Assembly (NCBI GenBank): GCA_021768485.1
Contig: JAIZVZ010000001.1
Coordinates: forward strand, 62,001-126,000
Origin: Oxalobacteraceae bacterium
GTDB taxonomy: Bacteria > Pseudomonadota > Gammaproteobacteria > Burkholderiales > Burkholderiaceae_D
Length of the DNA: 64,000 nucleotides
Direction of reading: 5' to 3'
Below are positions 7,230 through 17,785 of the stretch, one piece after another. Each line of letters begins with the position of its first letter. Position 1 is the stretch's first letter. The position numbers and the translations under genes were made by a program. Below the pieces are notes generated by a model, which had not been told where the DNA came from, searched no databases, and saw nothing but the letters and a program-made list of their open reading frames with translations.

Positions 7230-9062
7230 CTACGACCGGCCCCACATCGACTTGCCCTGAGGCGCTACGCGCGCCGCGCGGCCGGCCGCCGCATCGTCGC
7301 CGAAACGCCCGGCCTTGCCCTTGGCCGGCTTGTCTGCCGGAACAGGCGCGTCCTCGGCGGCCACGGCCTCGGCCGGCGCATCGGCGGCCTCGGCTTCTTC
7401 CTCCGGCACCGGCTCCAGCGCCTGCAAGCTCTCCATCAGTTGCGCAAAGCGCTGCTGACCGGGGGCGATGCGGTCGACCGTCAGCAAGACTTCCCTGGCC
7501 TCGTCAGCCAGCTCGGGGCGATAGCCGTCCTGCTCCATGGTCGAGATGATGATCTGGGCAAAATTGAACAAAATGCGCTGATTGGTCGGCAGCTTGGCGC
7601 GCGCAACGCGCATCCACTCGATCGCTTCCTTCAGTTTGCCGCTCTTCCACAAGGACACGCCGCGGTTCATCAGATCGGCCGCTTCCTTGCGCGATTGGGC
7701 GATCAGGTCGATCCCCTCTTCGGTCATCTTGGCCTTGTCGAAGATCTGCTGCGCTTCGTTCAGCAAGATCACGTTGTCGTGATTATTGCGCACCACTTCG
7801 CAAATGAGTTTTTCGGGCGCTTCCTTGACGCCGACCGCAAACAGCAGGCGCGCCATATCGAGGCAGGTGGTCGGATCGGGGCGCGCGAAGGTCGCCTCGA
7901 GCATTTCGCTCAGTTCATCGCCGGCCTTGCGCGCTTTGCGGAAATCGCCGCTTTCGTGATACACGAGTCCTTCCGTGATTTTGGTACGCACCCGCAGCGT
8001 TTCATCGCTAAATTCCTTTTGCACCGATACCAGCAATTGCAGCGCTTCCTTGATCTCGTTTTTCTGGCCGCAAATGCGGGCCAGGCCGAAATAGGCGTCG
8101 GGCGTCTTGAGCGCCGAATGTTCGCCGACCTGCAGGCACTTGCGAAACGCCTTTTCGGCCACCTGCACATTGCCGAGCTTGAACGAGAGTTCACCGAGAT
8201 TGCGCTGACGCGCAATCGAATTGGGCGACAGCTTGGCCACCCGCTCGAGGGTCTTGGCCGCCTCTTCCATCAAGCCCATTTGCTGGTAGGTCGCGGCCAG
8301 GCTGTCGTAGGCGTCGATATAGTTGCGATTGTCGGCAATTACTTCGAGAAACATCTGGCGCGCCGAATCGTACAGGCCTTCCTTGAACAGGATTTTCGCC
8401 AGACCGGTCTTGGCCCAGCTGAAATCGCGGATTTTCAAGACCTCTTCATAGGTCTCGCGCGCCAGGGCCATCTCGCCGCTCTTGAGCAGCAAGGTCGCCT
8501 TCATGCGCAGCAAATCGACTTCGTGCAATTTATTGGTGATGATCTGGATGTCGCACAATTTCGCCGCCCGCAAATAATCCTTTTCCAGATAAGCCTGTTC
8601 GATCGGCTTGAAAATCTGTTTGCGGGCCCAGGCCCGGTTCAGGCGGGTGACCAGCATCTGCTCGGTAATCGGCTTGATGACATAGGCATCGGGCTGGTGC
8701 TCGGCCGCGCCCATGACCGATTCGACACTTTTTTCGGCCGAAATCATCATCCAGATACAGGTCGGCAAGACCAGATTGCGCACCTGTACCTCTTCGAGCA
8801 CTTGCTGGCCGTTCTTGCCTTCGCCGATGTTGTAATCGCATAGCACGACATCGTAACGATTGCGCGCCAACAAGGCCATCGCCTCGCCGCCGCTATCGGC
8901 CTGATCGATGTGCCGGGCGCCGATATTGCGCAAACTCTCGCGCAGCAACACCCGCATGCCGGCGAAATCGTCGATCAGCAGATAGCGCTTGTCTTTCCAG
9001 ATCGGCGCATCGGTCTCGCCGGCCGCCTGTGGCAGGCTTGGATGGGAATCGCTGTTGTCCAT
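7230..9062 (-). CDS. Response regulator with receiver domain and TPR output region
   Basis: A 610-residue cytosolic protein. Residues 25-145 form a receiver domain with the acidic pair D31-D32, phospho-acceptor D76 in DVVLCDYNIG and the conserved Lys in YVIKPI. There is no DNA-binding domain. Residues from about 160 to 540 are a series of TPR-like helical hairpins (for example around SFKLGNVQVAEKAFRKC), a protein-protein interaction scaffold. The C-terminal 60 residues are Ala/Glu/Pro-rich. The gene lies 15 bp downstream of a histidine kinase gene on the same strand, its probable cognate kinase. The output is therefore likely interaction with a partner rather than transcription. Confidence 0.8.
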   Translation of the reverse strand: MDNSDSHPSLPQAAGETDAPIWKDKRYLLIDDFAGMRVLLRESLRNIGARHIDQADSGGEAMALLARNRYDVVLCDYNIGEGKNGQQVLEEVQVRNLVLPTCIWMMISAEKSVESVMGAAEHQPDAYVIKPITEQMLVTRLNRAWARKQIFKPIEQAYLEKDYLRAAKLCDIQIITNKLHEVDLLRMKATLLLKSGEMALARETYEEVLKIRDFSWAKTGLAKILFKEGLYDSARQMFLEVIADNRNYIDAYDSLAATYQQMGLMEEAAKTLERVAKLSPNSIARQRNLGELSFKLGNVQVAEKAFRKCLQVGEHSALKTPDAYFGLARICGQKNEIKEALQLLVSVQKEFSDETLRVRTKITEGLVYHESGDFRKARKAGDELSEMLEATFARPDPTTCLDMARLLFAVGVKEAPEKLICEVVRNNHDNVILLNEAQQIFDKAKMTEEGIDLIAQSRKEAADLMNRGVSLWKSGKLKEAIEWMRVARAKLPTNQRILFNFAQIIISTMEQDGYRPELADEAREVLLTVDRIAPGQQRFAQLMESLQALEPVPEEEAEAADAPAEAVAAEDAPVPADKPAKGKAGRFGDDAAAGRAARVAPQGKSMWGRS

Positions 9063-9077
9063 GCTGAATCCGGCTCC

Positions 9078-9782
9078 TTAGGGCAAACGCAAGATAAAAC
9101 AACCGCCGCCGCCGCTGCCGTTTTCGAGTGCAATACTACCGAGCACGCCGCGATGTTTATGCATTTTTGCAACTTCGGCAGAAAAATACAATCCGAGCGC
9201 GGTACTGCTGGAAGAAAAATTGACGCCGCCACGCTGCGCCCCGGCTGCGCTGACACCGGCCTGCAACATCTCGGCCGGGTAGCCGCGGCCATTGTCTTCG
9301 ACGCGAATTTCCAACATGCCATCACACTCGGCAATACGCAAGCAGATCTTGTCTTGCGTGTAGTGAAAGGCATTATTGACCGCATGGCCGACCACGCCCA
9401 AAATCAAATCTTCATCGTAAATCCAGATCAATTCGGGATCGCACACGATGTCGAGCGTAATGTCTTTACTGTCGAGCAAAATCCGGCTTTGTCCGGCGAC
9501 TTGCTCGGCCAGCTCGGCCAGGCGCTGCGTCTGCGGATCGAAAGGATAGCCGGGTTTGCCCACTTCCTTGTACAGCGCCAGCAACTGGATCAGATTATTG
9601 TTCAGGCGCCGCGTTTCATACAGCATTTGCGCCATCGCGCGATAGCCGGCGGCGCTCTTGTCGTTGGCATCGGCCAGCAAGCCTTCGAGCGTGCTGCCCA
9701 TGACGCTGACCGAATTTTTCATGTCGTGCGCCGTCGAGGCCAAAAACAAAAACAGGTCGGGCTGCTCTTGATCGTCATTCAT
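9078..9782 (-). CDS. Sensorless soluble histidine kinase
   Basis: A 234-residue protein made only of a kinase core. The H-box is near the N-terminus (STAHDMKNS, H19). An N-box (VVGHAVNNAFHY), a G1 box (DNGRGYP) and a G2-like stretch (STALGLYFSAEVAKMHKH) follow. There is no membrane segment and no PAS or GAF sensor, so it must take its signal from a partner or act in the cytosol. It is the first gene of a two-gene operon with the receiver-TPR regulator. All catalytic motifs look intact. Confidence 0.8.
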   Translation of the reverse strand: MNDDQEQPDLFLFLASTAHDMKNSVSVMGSTLEGLLADANDKSAAGYRAMAQMLYETRRLNNNLIQLLALYKEVGKPGYPFDPQTQRLAELAEQVAGQSRILLDSKDITLDIVCDPELIWIYDEDLILGVVGHAVNNAFHYTQDKICLRIAECDGMLEIRVEDNGRGYPAEMLQAGVSAAGAQRGGVNFSSSSTALGLYFSAEVAKMHKHRGVLGSIALENGSGGGGCFILRLP

Positions 9783-10084
9783 TCATCACGCTCCATCCTC
9801 TGCAAAAGCGGTTCCGGTACGCCCCCACGATATCGCCGCCGCTCGGCCTGGCGGCATTGTTCGGGCGCATGGACGAGGCGGCTCCCACGCCGTCCTGGTG
9901 GCACGATATGACACAATATGGCGCAATATTTCCTGATGCCAATTTTAACAAACAATCGCGCCAGCGCAGCGCGTCATTGCGCAAGTGCACCCAAAGTTGC
10001 GGCCGCCACACCCGCTTCTGGCAGCCCGCGCAACACATTGCACCAATGAAATGGTCTATTCGTCAATATCGGCCGCCGGCGCCC
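9783..10084. other. Intergenic region upstream of the kinase operon
   Basis: About 300 bp between the kinase start (-) and the 3' end of tag (-). It should hold the kinase promoter. A short minus-strand reading frame here has no family features and I do not call it. The part around 9905-9955 is AT-richer than its surroundings and is the likely promoter site, but I cannot name a confident -35/-10 pair. Confidence 0.4.
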
Positions 10085-10657
10085 TCATCCAGGCTGCCGC
10101 TGCCGGCAAAAACAAGCGCTGTCGTGGTCGTCGACCATGCCGATCGCCTGCATATAGGCATAGATGATGGTCGAGCCGACGAACTTGAAACCGCGCTGTT
10201 TCAAATCCTTGGAAATGCGGTCCGATAAGGCCGTCTTGGCCGGACGCGGCGAATCGGGCGTCCACTGATTGACGATCGGCTGGCCGTCGACGAAAGCCCA
10301 CAGATACGGATCGAGTCCGCCGAGCTGCTGGCACAGGCGCAAATAGGCCTGGGCATTGCCGATGGTCGCGGCCACCTTCAGGCGGTTGCGCACGATGCCG
10401 GGGTTGGCCAGCAACTGGGCCACCTTGGCGCTATCGTAGACGGCAATTTTCGCCGCATCCCAATCGTCGAAGGCGGCGCGGTAACTGTGCCGTTTGTTGA
10501 GCACGGTCTCCCAGCTCAAACCGGCCTGGGCCCCTTCCAGATTGAGCATCTCGAACAGCTGTCTTTCATCGTGGCAGGGCACGCCCCATTCCTGATCGTG
10601 ATAGGCGAGATAGAGCGGATTGAGCGGATTGGCCCAGCGGCAGCGGACGACGCTCAT
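10085..10657 (-). CDS. tag: DNA-3-methyladenine glycosylase I
   Basis: A 190-residue protein from the ATG at 10657 (MSVVRCRW), the conserved start; upstream in-frame codons lie inside rsmI. It removes 3-methyladenine from alkylated DNA in base excision repair. Zinc-site residues of the family are visible: Cys6, His20 (YHDQEWG) and a C-terminal His/Cys pair (DDHDSACFC). Conserved stretches LSWETVLNKR and FVGSTIIYAYMQAIGMVDDH are present. Its ATG overlaps the rsmI stop codon in an ATGA arrangement, so the two are translationally coupled. Confidence 0.92.
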   Translation of the reverse strand: MSVVRCRWANPLNPLYLAYHDQEWGVPCHDERQLFEMLNLEGAQAGLSWETVLNKRHSYRAAFDDWDAAKIAVYDSAKVAQLLANPGIVRNRLKVAATIGNAQAYLRLCQQLGGLDPYLWAFVDGQPIVNQWTPDSPRPAKTALSDRISKDLKQRGFKFVGSTIIYAYMQAIGMVDDHDSACFCRQRQPG

Positions 10658-11556
10658 GCTATGGACTGCATGTTTTTCAGTTCCAGGGCACGCTCGTAGA
10701 GCGCGTTCTTTTTTTGTCCGAGAATCTGCGCGGCCAGTGCGGCGGCCTGCTTGAGCGGGCATTCGGCCAATAAAATCTGCAGCACGCGGTCCGCTTCAAG
10801 CTGGTCCTGCCCGGCCGCCGCCGGCGCGCCTTCGAGCAAGACCACGAATTCGCCTTTTTCGCGATGCGCATCGCTGGCCAACCAGGCCTGGGCCTCGGAC
10901 AGCCGGCAGCGGTGCACCTGCTCGAACAATTTGGTCAGCTCGCGCGCAAAGACGATCTGGCGCTGCGGCTCGAACGCGGCCGCCAGCGCCTCGACGCAAT
11001 CGGCAATGCGGTGCGGCGCTTCATAAAACACCAGCGTCGCCGCCAGCGTGCGCAAGGGCTGCAGGCGGGCTTCGCGCTGTTTGCCTTTGGCCGGCAAGAA
11101 ACCGACGAAATAAAACTCGTCGCTGAGCAGGCCCGAAGCCGACAGCGCGGCAATCGCCGCCGACGGCCCCGGCAGCGGCATCACGCGCAAACCGGCCGCG
11201 CGCACCGCATCGACGATGCGGGCGCCGGGATCGGAGACCGCCGGCGTACCGGCATCGGACACCAGGGCGATGCGGGCACCGGCCTGCAAGCGGGCAATCA
11301 ATTTATCGGCCACTTCACGCTCGTTGTGTTGATGAGCCGCAATGAGGGGCTTGACCACGCCATAGCGGCTCAATAATTGGCCGGTATTGCGGGTATCCTC
11401 GCAGGCGACGGCATCGACCAGATTGAGCACGTGCAAAGCGCGCACGGTGATATCGCAAACATTGCCGATCGGCGTGGCGATCACATATAGTGTCGATACG
11501 GGATACCCCTGGAGCGCTGCTTCGCCAAAAATCGTCGCAGCTGAAGATTGTGTCAT
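10654..11556 (-). CDS. rsmI: 16S rRNA (cytidine(1402)-2'-O)-methyltransferase
   Basis: A 300-residue protein from the ATG at 11556 (MTQSSAATIF); another ATG at 11571 would add five residues and neither has a clear ribosome-binding site. It methylates the ribose of C1402 in 16S rRNA. SAM-dependent tetrapyrrole-methylase-type motifs are present: LYVIATPIGN, the region ACEDTRNTGQLLS, LVSDAGTPAVSDPG and the PGPSAAIAALSASGL motif. Its start lies back to back with lpoA on the other strand, a gene pair conserved in many Proteobacteria. Confidence 0.93.
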   Translation of the reverse strand: MTQSSAATIFGEAALQGYPVSTLYVIATPIGNVCDITVRALHVLNLVDAVACEDTRNTGQLLSRYGVVKPLIAAHQHNEREVADKLIARLQAGARIALVSDAGTPAVSDPGARIVDAVRAAGLRVMPLPGPSAAIAALSASGLLSDEFYFVGFLPAKGKQREARLQPLRTLAATLVFYEAPHRIADCVEALAAAFEPQRQIVFARELTKLFEQVHRCRLSEAQAWLASDAHREKGEFVVLLEGAPAAAGQDQLEADRVLQILLAECPLKQAAALAAQILGQKKNALYERALELKNMQSIA

Positions 11557-11582
11557 AGCGGGTAAGGTCATAGGAGCATACG

Positions 11583-12847
11583 ATGCGTTGTCGATCTGTT
11601 GGTTGGTGGATGGTTGGGTACATGGCTGCGGCGCTGCTGCTGGCCGGCGCCGGCGGTTGCAGTACCGGCAGCGCGCCGCCAGCCGGGCTGGCCCGTGGCG
11701 CAGCGCCGCCGCCCGCCGCCACGCCAGCGCCGGCACCGCAGGCCATTTTACCCTCAAGCGCGCCCGAAACGCCGCCGCTCGTGCAAAATCGCCCTCAGCC
11801 AACGGCGCCCGCCGCCCGCATGACCCTGTTGCTGCCGCTCGGCTCGGCCACCTTGGGCGGCGCGGCCCGCGCCATCCGCGACGGCTTCATGGCCGGCTTT
11901 GCGCACGAACCGGAAGCGGTCGCCGTTTCCATCCGCGATACCGGCGAGCGTCCCGAGGATGCCGTCGCCTATTACCAGCAAGCGCTGGCCGCCAGCGACA
12001 TCGTGATCGGGCCGCTGCAGCGCCAGGCGGTGGCGGCCATCGTGCGCAGCGGTCATGTCGACAAACCGACGCTGGCCCTGAACCTGCCCGAAGGCGCCAA
12101 TGGCGAGCCAAGCGAAGAAGCCTTGCCGGCCAATATGCTGAGCATGGGCTTGTCGGTCGAAGAAGAGGCGCGGCAGGTCGCGCGCTGGGCCAGCAGCGAC
12201 TATCCGAACGGCACCGCCTACGCCGTCTACGGCCAGACCAGCTGGCAACGGCGCGCCGCCCGCGCCTTTGCCGCGCAACGCCTCAGCCTGGGCTTGCCGA
12301 CCAAGCTGGCCGAGGTCTCGAGCACCTCGGGCGATGCCCGCATCGGCGACCTCGTCAAATTGCAGATGCGCCTGCAGGCCGAGGCGCCGGCCGCGGCGCC
12401 GCTGCTATTTGTGGCGCTCGACTTCGACAGCGCGCGCGAAGTGCTGGCCGGCCTCGGGCAGACCGTGCCGGCCTATGGCATCTCGCAGCTCAATCCCAAC
12501 GTCGCCGGCAGCGCGCCCGAGCCGGCGCCCGAGATGAACGGCGTACGCCTGCTCGACATCCCGTGGCAGGTGCAAACCGGCCAGGGCGCCCTGCTGGCCT
12601 ATCCGCGTCCGCTGCCGGCCGGCGAAGGCAAGCCCGATCCGGATCTGGCGCGCCTGTACGCGCTGGGGGTCGACGGCTACCGCGTCGCCCGCGCCATCGC
12701 CCTTAAAAAAGAGACGGTGTTCATGCTCGACGGCCTGAGCGGAAAATTGTCGCTGCGCCTCGAGCCGGGGCCCGGCGGCTTTCACTTCGAGCGCCTCGAA
12801 GTGCCGGTCATCTATCGCGACGGCCTGATCCAGCCGCTGCCGGCGCC

Positions 12848-12851
<4 letters not shown>
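11583..12851 (+). CDS. lpoA: Penicillin-binding protein activator, LppC/LpoA family lipoprotein
   Basis: A 422-residue protein. The N-terminus is a short lipoprotein signal peptide (hydrophobic 14-24, with AGGC and Cys26 as probable lipid site). A Pro/Ala linker follows and then a periplasmic-binding-protein-like fold (from about residue 75: MTLLLPLGSATLGGAARAIRDGF). LpoA activates the peptidoglycan synthase PBP1a from the outer membrane. The AGGAG ribosome-binding site sits at 11573-11577, inside the small gap to rsmI. It leads the plus-strand cluster lpoA-yraN-SIS-BON; its stop overlaps the yraN start (ATGA). Confidence 0.88.
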
Positions 12852-14553
<1,702 letters not shown>

Positions 14554-14576
14554 GAGGCGCTCCGGCAGGTTCCCGC

Positions 14577-14615
14577 AAAAGCCGTTATGCTTGCCGCATG
14601 ACGGCTTTTTTTATA
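14577..14615 (+). terminator. Rho-independent terminator of the lpoA-BON operon
   Basis: Left arm AAAAGCCGTTATGC and right arm GCATGACGGCTTTT pair with one mismatch around a short TTGCC-type loop, followed by a T-run. It lies 24 bp after the BON gene stop. Confidence 0.88.
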
Positions 14616-14623
14616 TTTTTATC

Positions 14624-15232
14624 ATGATCGGAATCCCGATGACTGGCATCGCTCTCAATGGCAGCGCCGCCCGCGGCCTGGTTGGCCTGGTTGGCCGGAT
14701 TGGCGGCAGCGGCTTTATCGTGCTGGGCGCCGGCCTCGTCCTGAGCCTCGTCCTGAGCCTCAGTGCGGCGCCGATTTTTGCCGCAAATGCAGCAAATACG
14801 GAAACGACCTCAGCAGCAGTGACAAGCACAGTGACTAACGTAGCGACAAGCGCAGCGGCAAGCGAAAGCGCGCTCGAACCGATCAAGGTCGTCTATCACA
14901 TCGCCGACGGCAATGACCAGGCGCGGCGGGCACTGGCCAATATCGCCAACCACTTGCGGGCCGAACCGACGACCAGAATCGTCGTCGTCGCCCTCGGTAA
15001 CGGCATCGAATTCATGTTGAGCGGAACCGTCGACCGCTACGGCCGGCCGTTCGAACCGGAGGTGCTGGCGCTGGCCGCGCAGGGCGTGCAATTCCGGGTC
15101 TGCCGCAATTCGATGCTGGCCCACGACGTCGCCGCCTCGCGCCTGCTGGCGCCGGCGGTCGTGGTGCCGGCCGGCGTCGCCGAGATCGCGCGCCTGCAGG
15201 CGCGCGAAGGCTACGTCTACCTGCGCCCTTAA
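14624..15232 (+). CDS. Exported DsrE-family protein
   Basis: About 202 residues from the ATG at 14624 (MIGIPMTG); ATG 14639 is an alternative, and a more upstream TTG start lies within the terminator. A long hydrophobic N-terminus (LGAGLVLSLVLSLSAAPIFAANA) is a Sec signal peptide. The mature part has the DsrE-like fold: IKVVYHIADGNDQARRALANI, IVVVALGNGIEFML and QGVQFRVCRNSM with a single Cys. Periplasmic DsrE-like proteins are linked to sulfur or thiol chemistry, but the substrate is unknown. Both the signal peptide and the following linker are built from short tandem repeats. The next gene (TlpA-like) starts 12 bp downstream, probably in the same operon. Confidence 0.75.
   Translation: MIGIPMTGIALNGSAARGLVGLVGRIGGSGFIVLGAGLVLSLVLSLSAAPIFAANAANTETTSAAVTSTVTNVATSAAASESALEPIKVVYHIADGNDQARRALANIANHLRAEPTTRIVVVALGNGIEFMLSGTVDRYGRPFEPEVLALAAQGVQFRVCRNSMLAHDVAASRLLAPAVVVPAGVAEIARLQAREGYVYLRP
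14733..14863 (+). repeat. Two 12-bp tandem arrays in the DsrE-like gene
   Basis: Two exact copies of GCCTCGTCCTGA at 14733-14756 encode LVLS-type repeats in the signal peptide. Four degenerate 12-bp units at 14816-14863 (GCAGTGACAAGC and variants) encode AVTST/VTNVATSAA-type linker repeats. Both keep the frame. Confidence 0.85.
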
Positions 15233-15243
15233 GCAGGCCGCAG

Positions 15244-15810
15244 GTGGCAAATACACCGACCACATCCGCGGCTGCCGCTACCGGGCCATCACCGACGCCT
15301 GCGCGGCGACTCTTGGCCCGCCCGCTGCCGGTGCTACTGCTGTCCCTGCTGCTCGGCGTGCTGGCCGCCAGCCTGTGGCAATGGCAACGCCCGCAGGCGG
15401 CGCCCGCGGTCACGTTTGTCAGCCTGAGCGGCGAAAAAATCGCGTTGCAAGACTTGCGCGGCAAGGTCGTGATGGTGCATTTCTGGGCCACTTCGTGCGC
15501 CATCTGCGTCAGGGAAATGCCGGCCATGGTCGCCAGCTACAACAAATACCACAGCCGCGGCCTGGCCTTCATCGCCGTCGCCATGGCCTACGACCCGCCC
15601 AACTATGTGCTCGATTATGCGCAAAGCCGGCGGCTGCCGTTCCCGGTGGCGCTCGACGTCAACGGCATGCTGGCGCGGGCCTTCGGCGACGTCGCGCAGA
15701 CGCCGACCACCTTCGTCATCGGCAAGGATGGCAAGATCGTGCAACGCTACCTCGGCCAGCCCGATTTCGCGCAGCTGCAGCGCGTGCTCGAAAACGCGCT
15801 GGCGCCATGA
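15244..15810 (+). CDS. TlpA-family thiol:disulfide oxidoreductase
   Basis: A 188-residue protein starting with GTG at 15244. A membrane anchor lies at about residues 28-46 (LPVLLLSLLLGVLAASLW), with the rest in the periplasm. The thioredoxin fold contains an active-site motif CAIC in FWATSCAICVREMP and the cis-Pro region TPTTFVIGKDG. Such proteins reduce disulfides in the periplasm, for example in cytochrome c maturation or for a dedicated partner. The preceding DsrE-like periplasmic gene, 12 bp upstream, is a candidate partner. The CAIC dipeptide is less common than CxPC, which affects redox potential. Confidence 0.82.
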   Translation: MANTPTTSAAAATGPSPTPARRLLARPLPVLLLSLLLGVLAASLWQWQRPQAAPAVTFVSLSGEKIALQDLRGKVVMVHFWATSCAICVREMPAMVASYNKYHSRGLAFIAVAMAYDPPNYVLDYAQSRRLPFPVALDVNGMLARAFGDVAQTPTTFVIGKDGKIVQRYLGQPDFAQLQRVLENALAP

Positions 15811-15835
15811 AGGCAAGGCGCTGACGACCAGCTGC

Positions 15836-17632
15836 TCAGTGCAAGACGGTCGCGCTGCGCATCACCGGATACAATTGATAACGTTCATCCCAGGAGCTGT
15901 GGCGACGCGCGAAAAACAGCAGGCGCGCGGCAGGATCGGCCGCAAACGCCGGCTCGTCGGCCAATTTTTTCGTAAACTGCGCCGCCAGCGCCGGATCGGC
16001 CGCCAGCTGTTCGCGCGCCACGTCTTCGGCCACATAGTCTTCCATGTATTCCTTGCGTTCGAAGGCATTGTTGAATTCGCCCCAGGCCAGCAGCGAATCG
16101 GGCGCCTGCGGTTCGAGCAACTGCATCAGCAAGCGCGCCTTGGCTTGCGCAATCGGCACAAACAGGGCGCCGGCGCCAATCGCCCGCCGCTCGGGCCGCC
16201 AGGCGCCGCTCACGTTAAGCATCTGATGGCTCTCGACCGATTGCGCCTCGAAAGCGGCGTGCTCGGCCCGGAAAGTCTCGAGCGCGGCGCTGTCTTGCGC
16301 CGTTTTCAAGACCGTATAGCTAATGCCGTGCAAGGCCAGCTTGGGCGCCACCAGAGCCGCATAAGCGGCCGGCACCACATAGCCGCCAAGCGGCGCGCGC
16401 ACGGCGCCATCGATGACGATTTCATCGCGCAATGGCAAATTCCATACTTGCGGCGCGCTTTCATCGTAATGCGTCATCAAGGCGCCCGAAATGACCGACA
16501 TCGTGCGCGTATAGCGATAACCGCGGAAAGCGATGGTGCGCACCTTGTCGGTGGTCTTGTAACTCAGCGGCACGCTGCTGCCGGCCAGCTGCGCCGAGCG
16601 CAGATCGGCCTCGTGCGCGAGGCGCTGCCATTCCTGTCCATGCAGGGCCATTTGCGACAGCAGCGAGACAATCGTATTGCGCGTGATGCGCACGCGGGTC
16701 GGATAATCTTTCCAGGAATGGGTTTCAACCAGCATGGCGAAGCGGTTACGCAGCTGGAAGTAACCATGCGAAAATCGCGGCGGCGCCACGCCGTCGGCAA
16801 AGCCGGAAGCCGGATCGTCGTCGACCACGAACGAGGCATAAAAACCGAGCGGCAGCGAGCCGCTGGCCGTCAGATCGCCCAGCACGGCCTGCTGCCAGAG
16901 CTTGCCGGCCTGTTGCATCTGGGCGTCGCCGGCATGCAGCGGTTCGACCTGAATCGAGATATCGTGTTCGAACTTGGCGCCGTCGGTAACGTGCAAATCG
17001 ACTTCGGCCAGCGGATCCCAACGGTTGATCAGCCTTAACATCGCCTGCATTTCAGGGGCGTCGGCCTTCACATAATCGCGGTTCAGATTGAAATTCTGGG
17101 CCGTGGTACGCCAGCCCATCTGTTGCGGGCCGCGCTGGTTCGGCCGGTTCCAGCTGCCGAAGCGCTCGTGGCCGTCGACATTAAAGACGGGCACGAACAG
17201 CAAGACTTGCTTGTCGAGCGCAGCGGGCGCGGCGCGGTTTTCAAGCACTTCGCGCAGCGCCAGAAAGCCGGCGTCCTTGCCATCGATTTCGCCGGCATGA
17301 ATGCCGCCCTGGATCAACATGACCGGCAATTTTTTCTGCCGCGCCTGTTCCGGCGTGAAGGCGCCGCTGCGCGTGACCACCAGCGCCTTCATCGGCCGCC
17401 CTTCGGGCGTGGTGCCAAATTCGATGCAGCGCACGGCCGCCGGATAGGCTTTCTCGAAAGCGGCGCATAGCGCAATGACTTCGTCGTAACGGCCGGTCGC
17501 TTGAAAGCCGGAACGTTCGGACAGCGTACGCAAGGCGCTGCCGGCAGCCGCCGGCGCTGCCGCGGCCACCGGCAAAGAAACAGCAAGGGCGGCGCACAGC
17601 GCGCCGGCGGGAGTCAGGATGGAACGGATCAT
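15836..17632 (-). CDS. M14 family zinc carboxypeptidase, exported
   Basis: A 598-residue protein with a Sec signal peptide (residues 1-26). The M14 zinc site is visible as H112-x-x-E115 (GIHAGEIDGK) with the third ligand H214 (EVDLHVTDG). The likely catalytic Glu is E303 in VETHSWKDY. The catalytic domain spans about residues 45-320; the C-terminal 270 residues are a beta-rich region of unknown role. It should hydrolyse C-terminal residues from peptides outside the cytoplasm. It is convergent with the TlpA-like gene and stands alone. Confidence 0.87.
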   Translation of the reverse strand: MIRSILTPAGALCAALAVSLPVAAAAPAAAGSALRTLSERSGFQATGRYDEVIALCAAFEKAYPAAVRCIEFGTTPEGRPMKALVVTRSGAFTPEQARQKKLPVMLIQGGIHAGEIDGKDAGFLALREVLENRAAPAALDKQVLLFVPVFNVDGHERFGSWNRPNQRGPQQMGWRTTAQNFNLNRDYVKADAPEMQAMLRLINRWDPLAEVDLHVTDGAKFEHDISIQVEPLHAGDAQMQQAGKLWQQAVLGDLTASGSLPLGFYASFVVDDDPASGFADGVAPPRFSHGYFQLRNRFAMLVETHSWKDYPTRVRITRNTIVSLLSQMALHGQEWQRLAHEADLRSAQLAGSSVPLSYKTTDKVRTIAFRGYRYTRTMSVISGALMTHYDESAPQVWNLPLRDEIVIDGAVRAPLGGYVVPAAYAALVAPKLALHGISYTVLKTAQDSAALETFRAEHAAFEAQSVESHQMLNVSGAWRPERRAIGAGALFVPIAQAKARLLMQLLEPQAPDSLLAWGEFNNAFERKEYMEDYVAEDVAREQLAADPALAAQFTKKLADEPAFAADPAARLLFFARRHSSWDERYQLYPVMRSATVLH

Positions 17633-17747
17633 GGTAAAGAAACCTCAGGGATAAAGAAATCAATCGACAGCATGCTAGCTTGAATAATTTTCACGACAGA
17701 TGAAGCCATGGAGCGCGGCAGCGGTATTTGCCGACAGAGGCGCAACG

Positions 17748-17773
17748 CAAAAAAAAGCTGCGCTCAGCGCAGC
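17748..17773 (-). terminator. Rho-independent terminator of the glutathione peroxidase gene
   Basis: A short GCTGCGC/GCGCAGC hairpin at 17757-17773 is followed on the minus strand by a run of eight U residues. It lies 12 bp after the stop codon. Confidence 0.85.
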
Positions 17774-17785
17774 CCGTCCAGCCCC

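Noticed and set aside
7440-8843. 467-codon plus-strand frame across the receiver-TPR gene
   Set aside because: Shadow frame; the minus-strand protein has clear receiver motifs.
9775-10038. 87-codon minus-strand frame upstream of the kinase
   Set aside because: No conserved features; lies in the expected promoter region.
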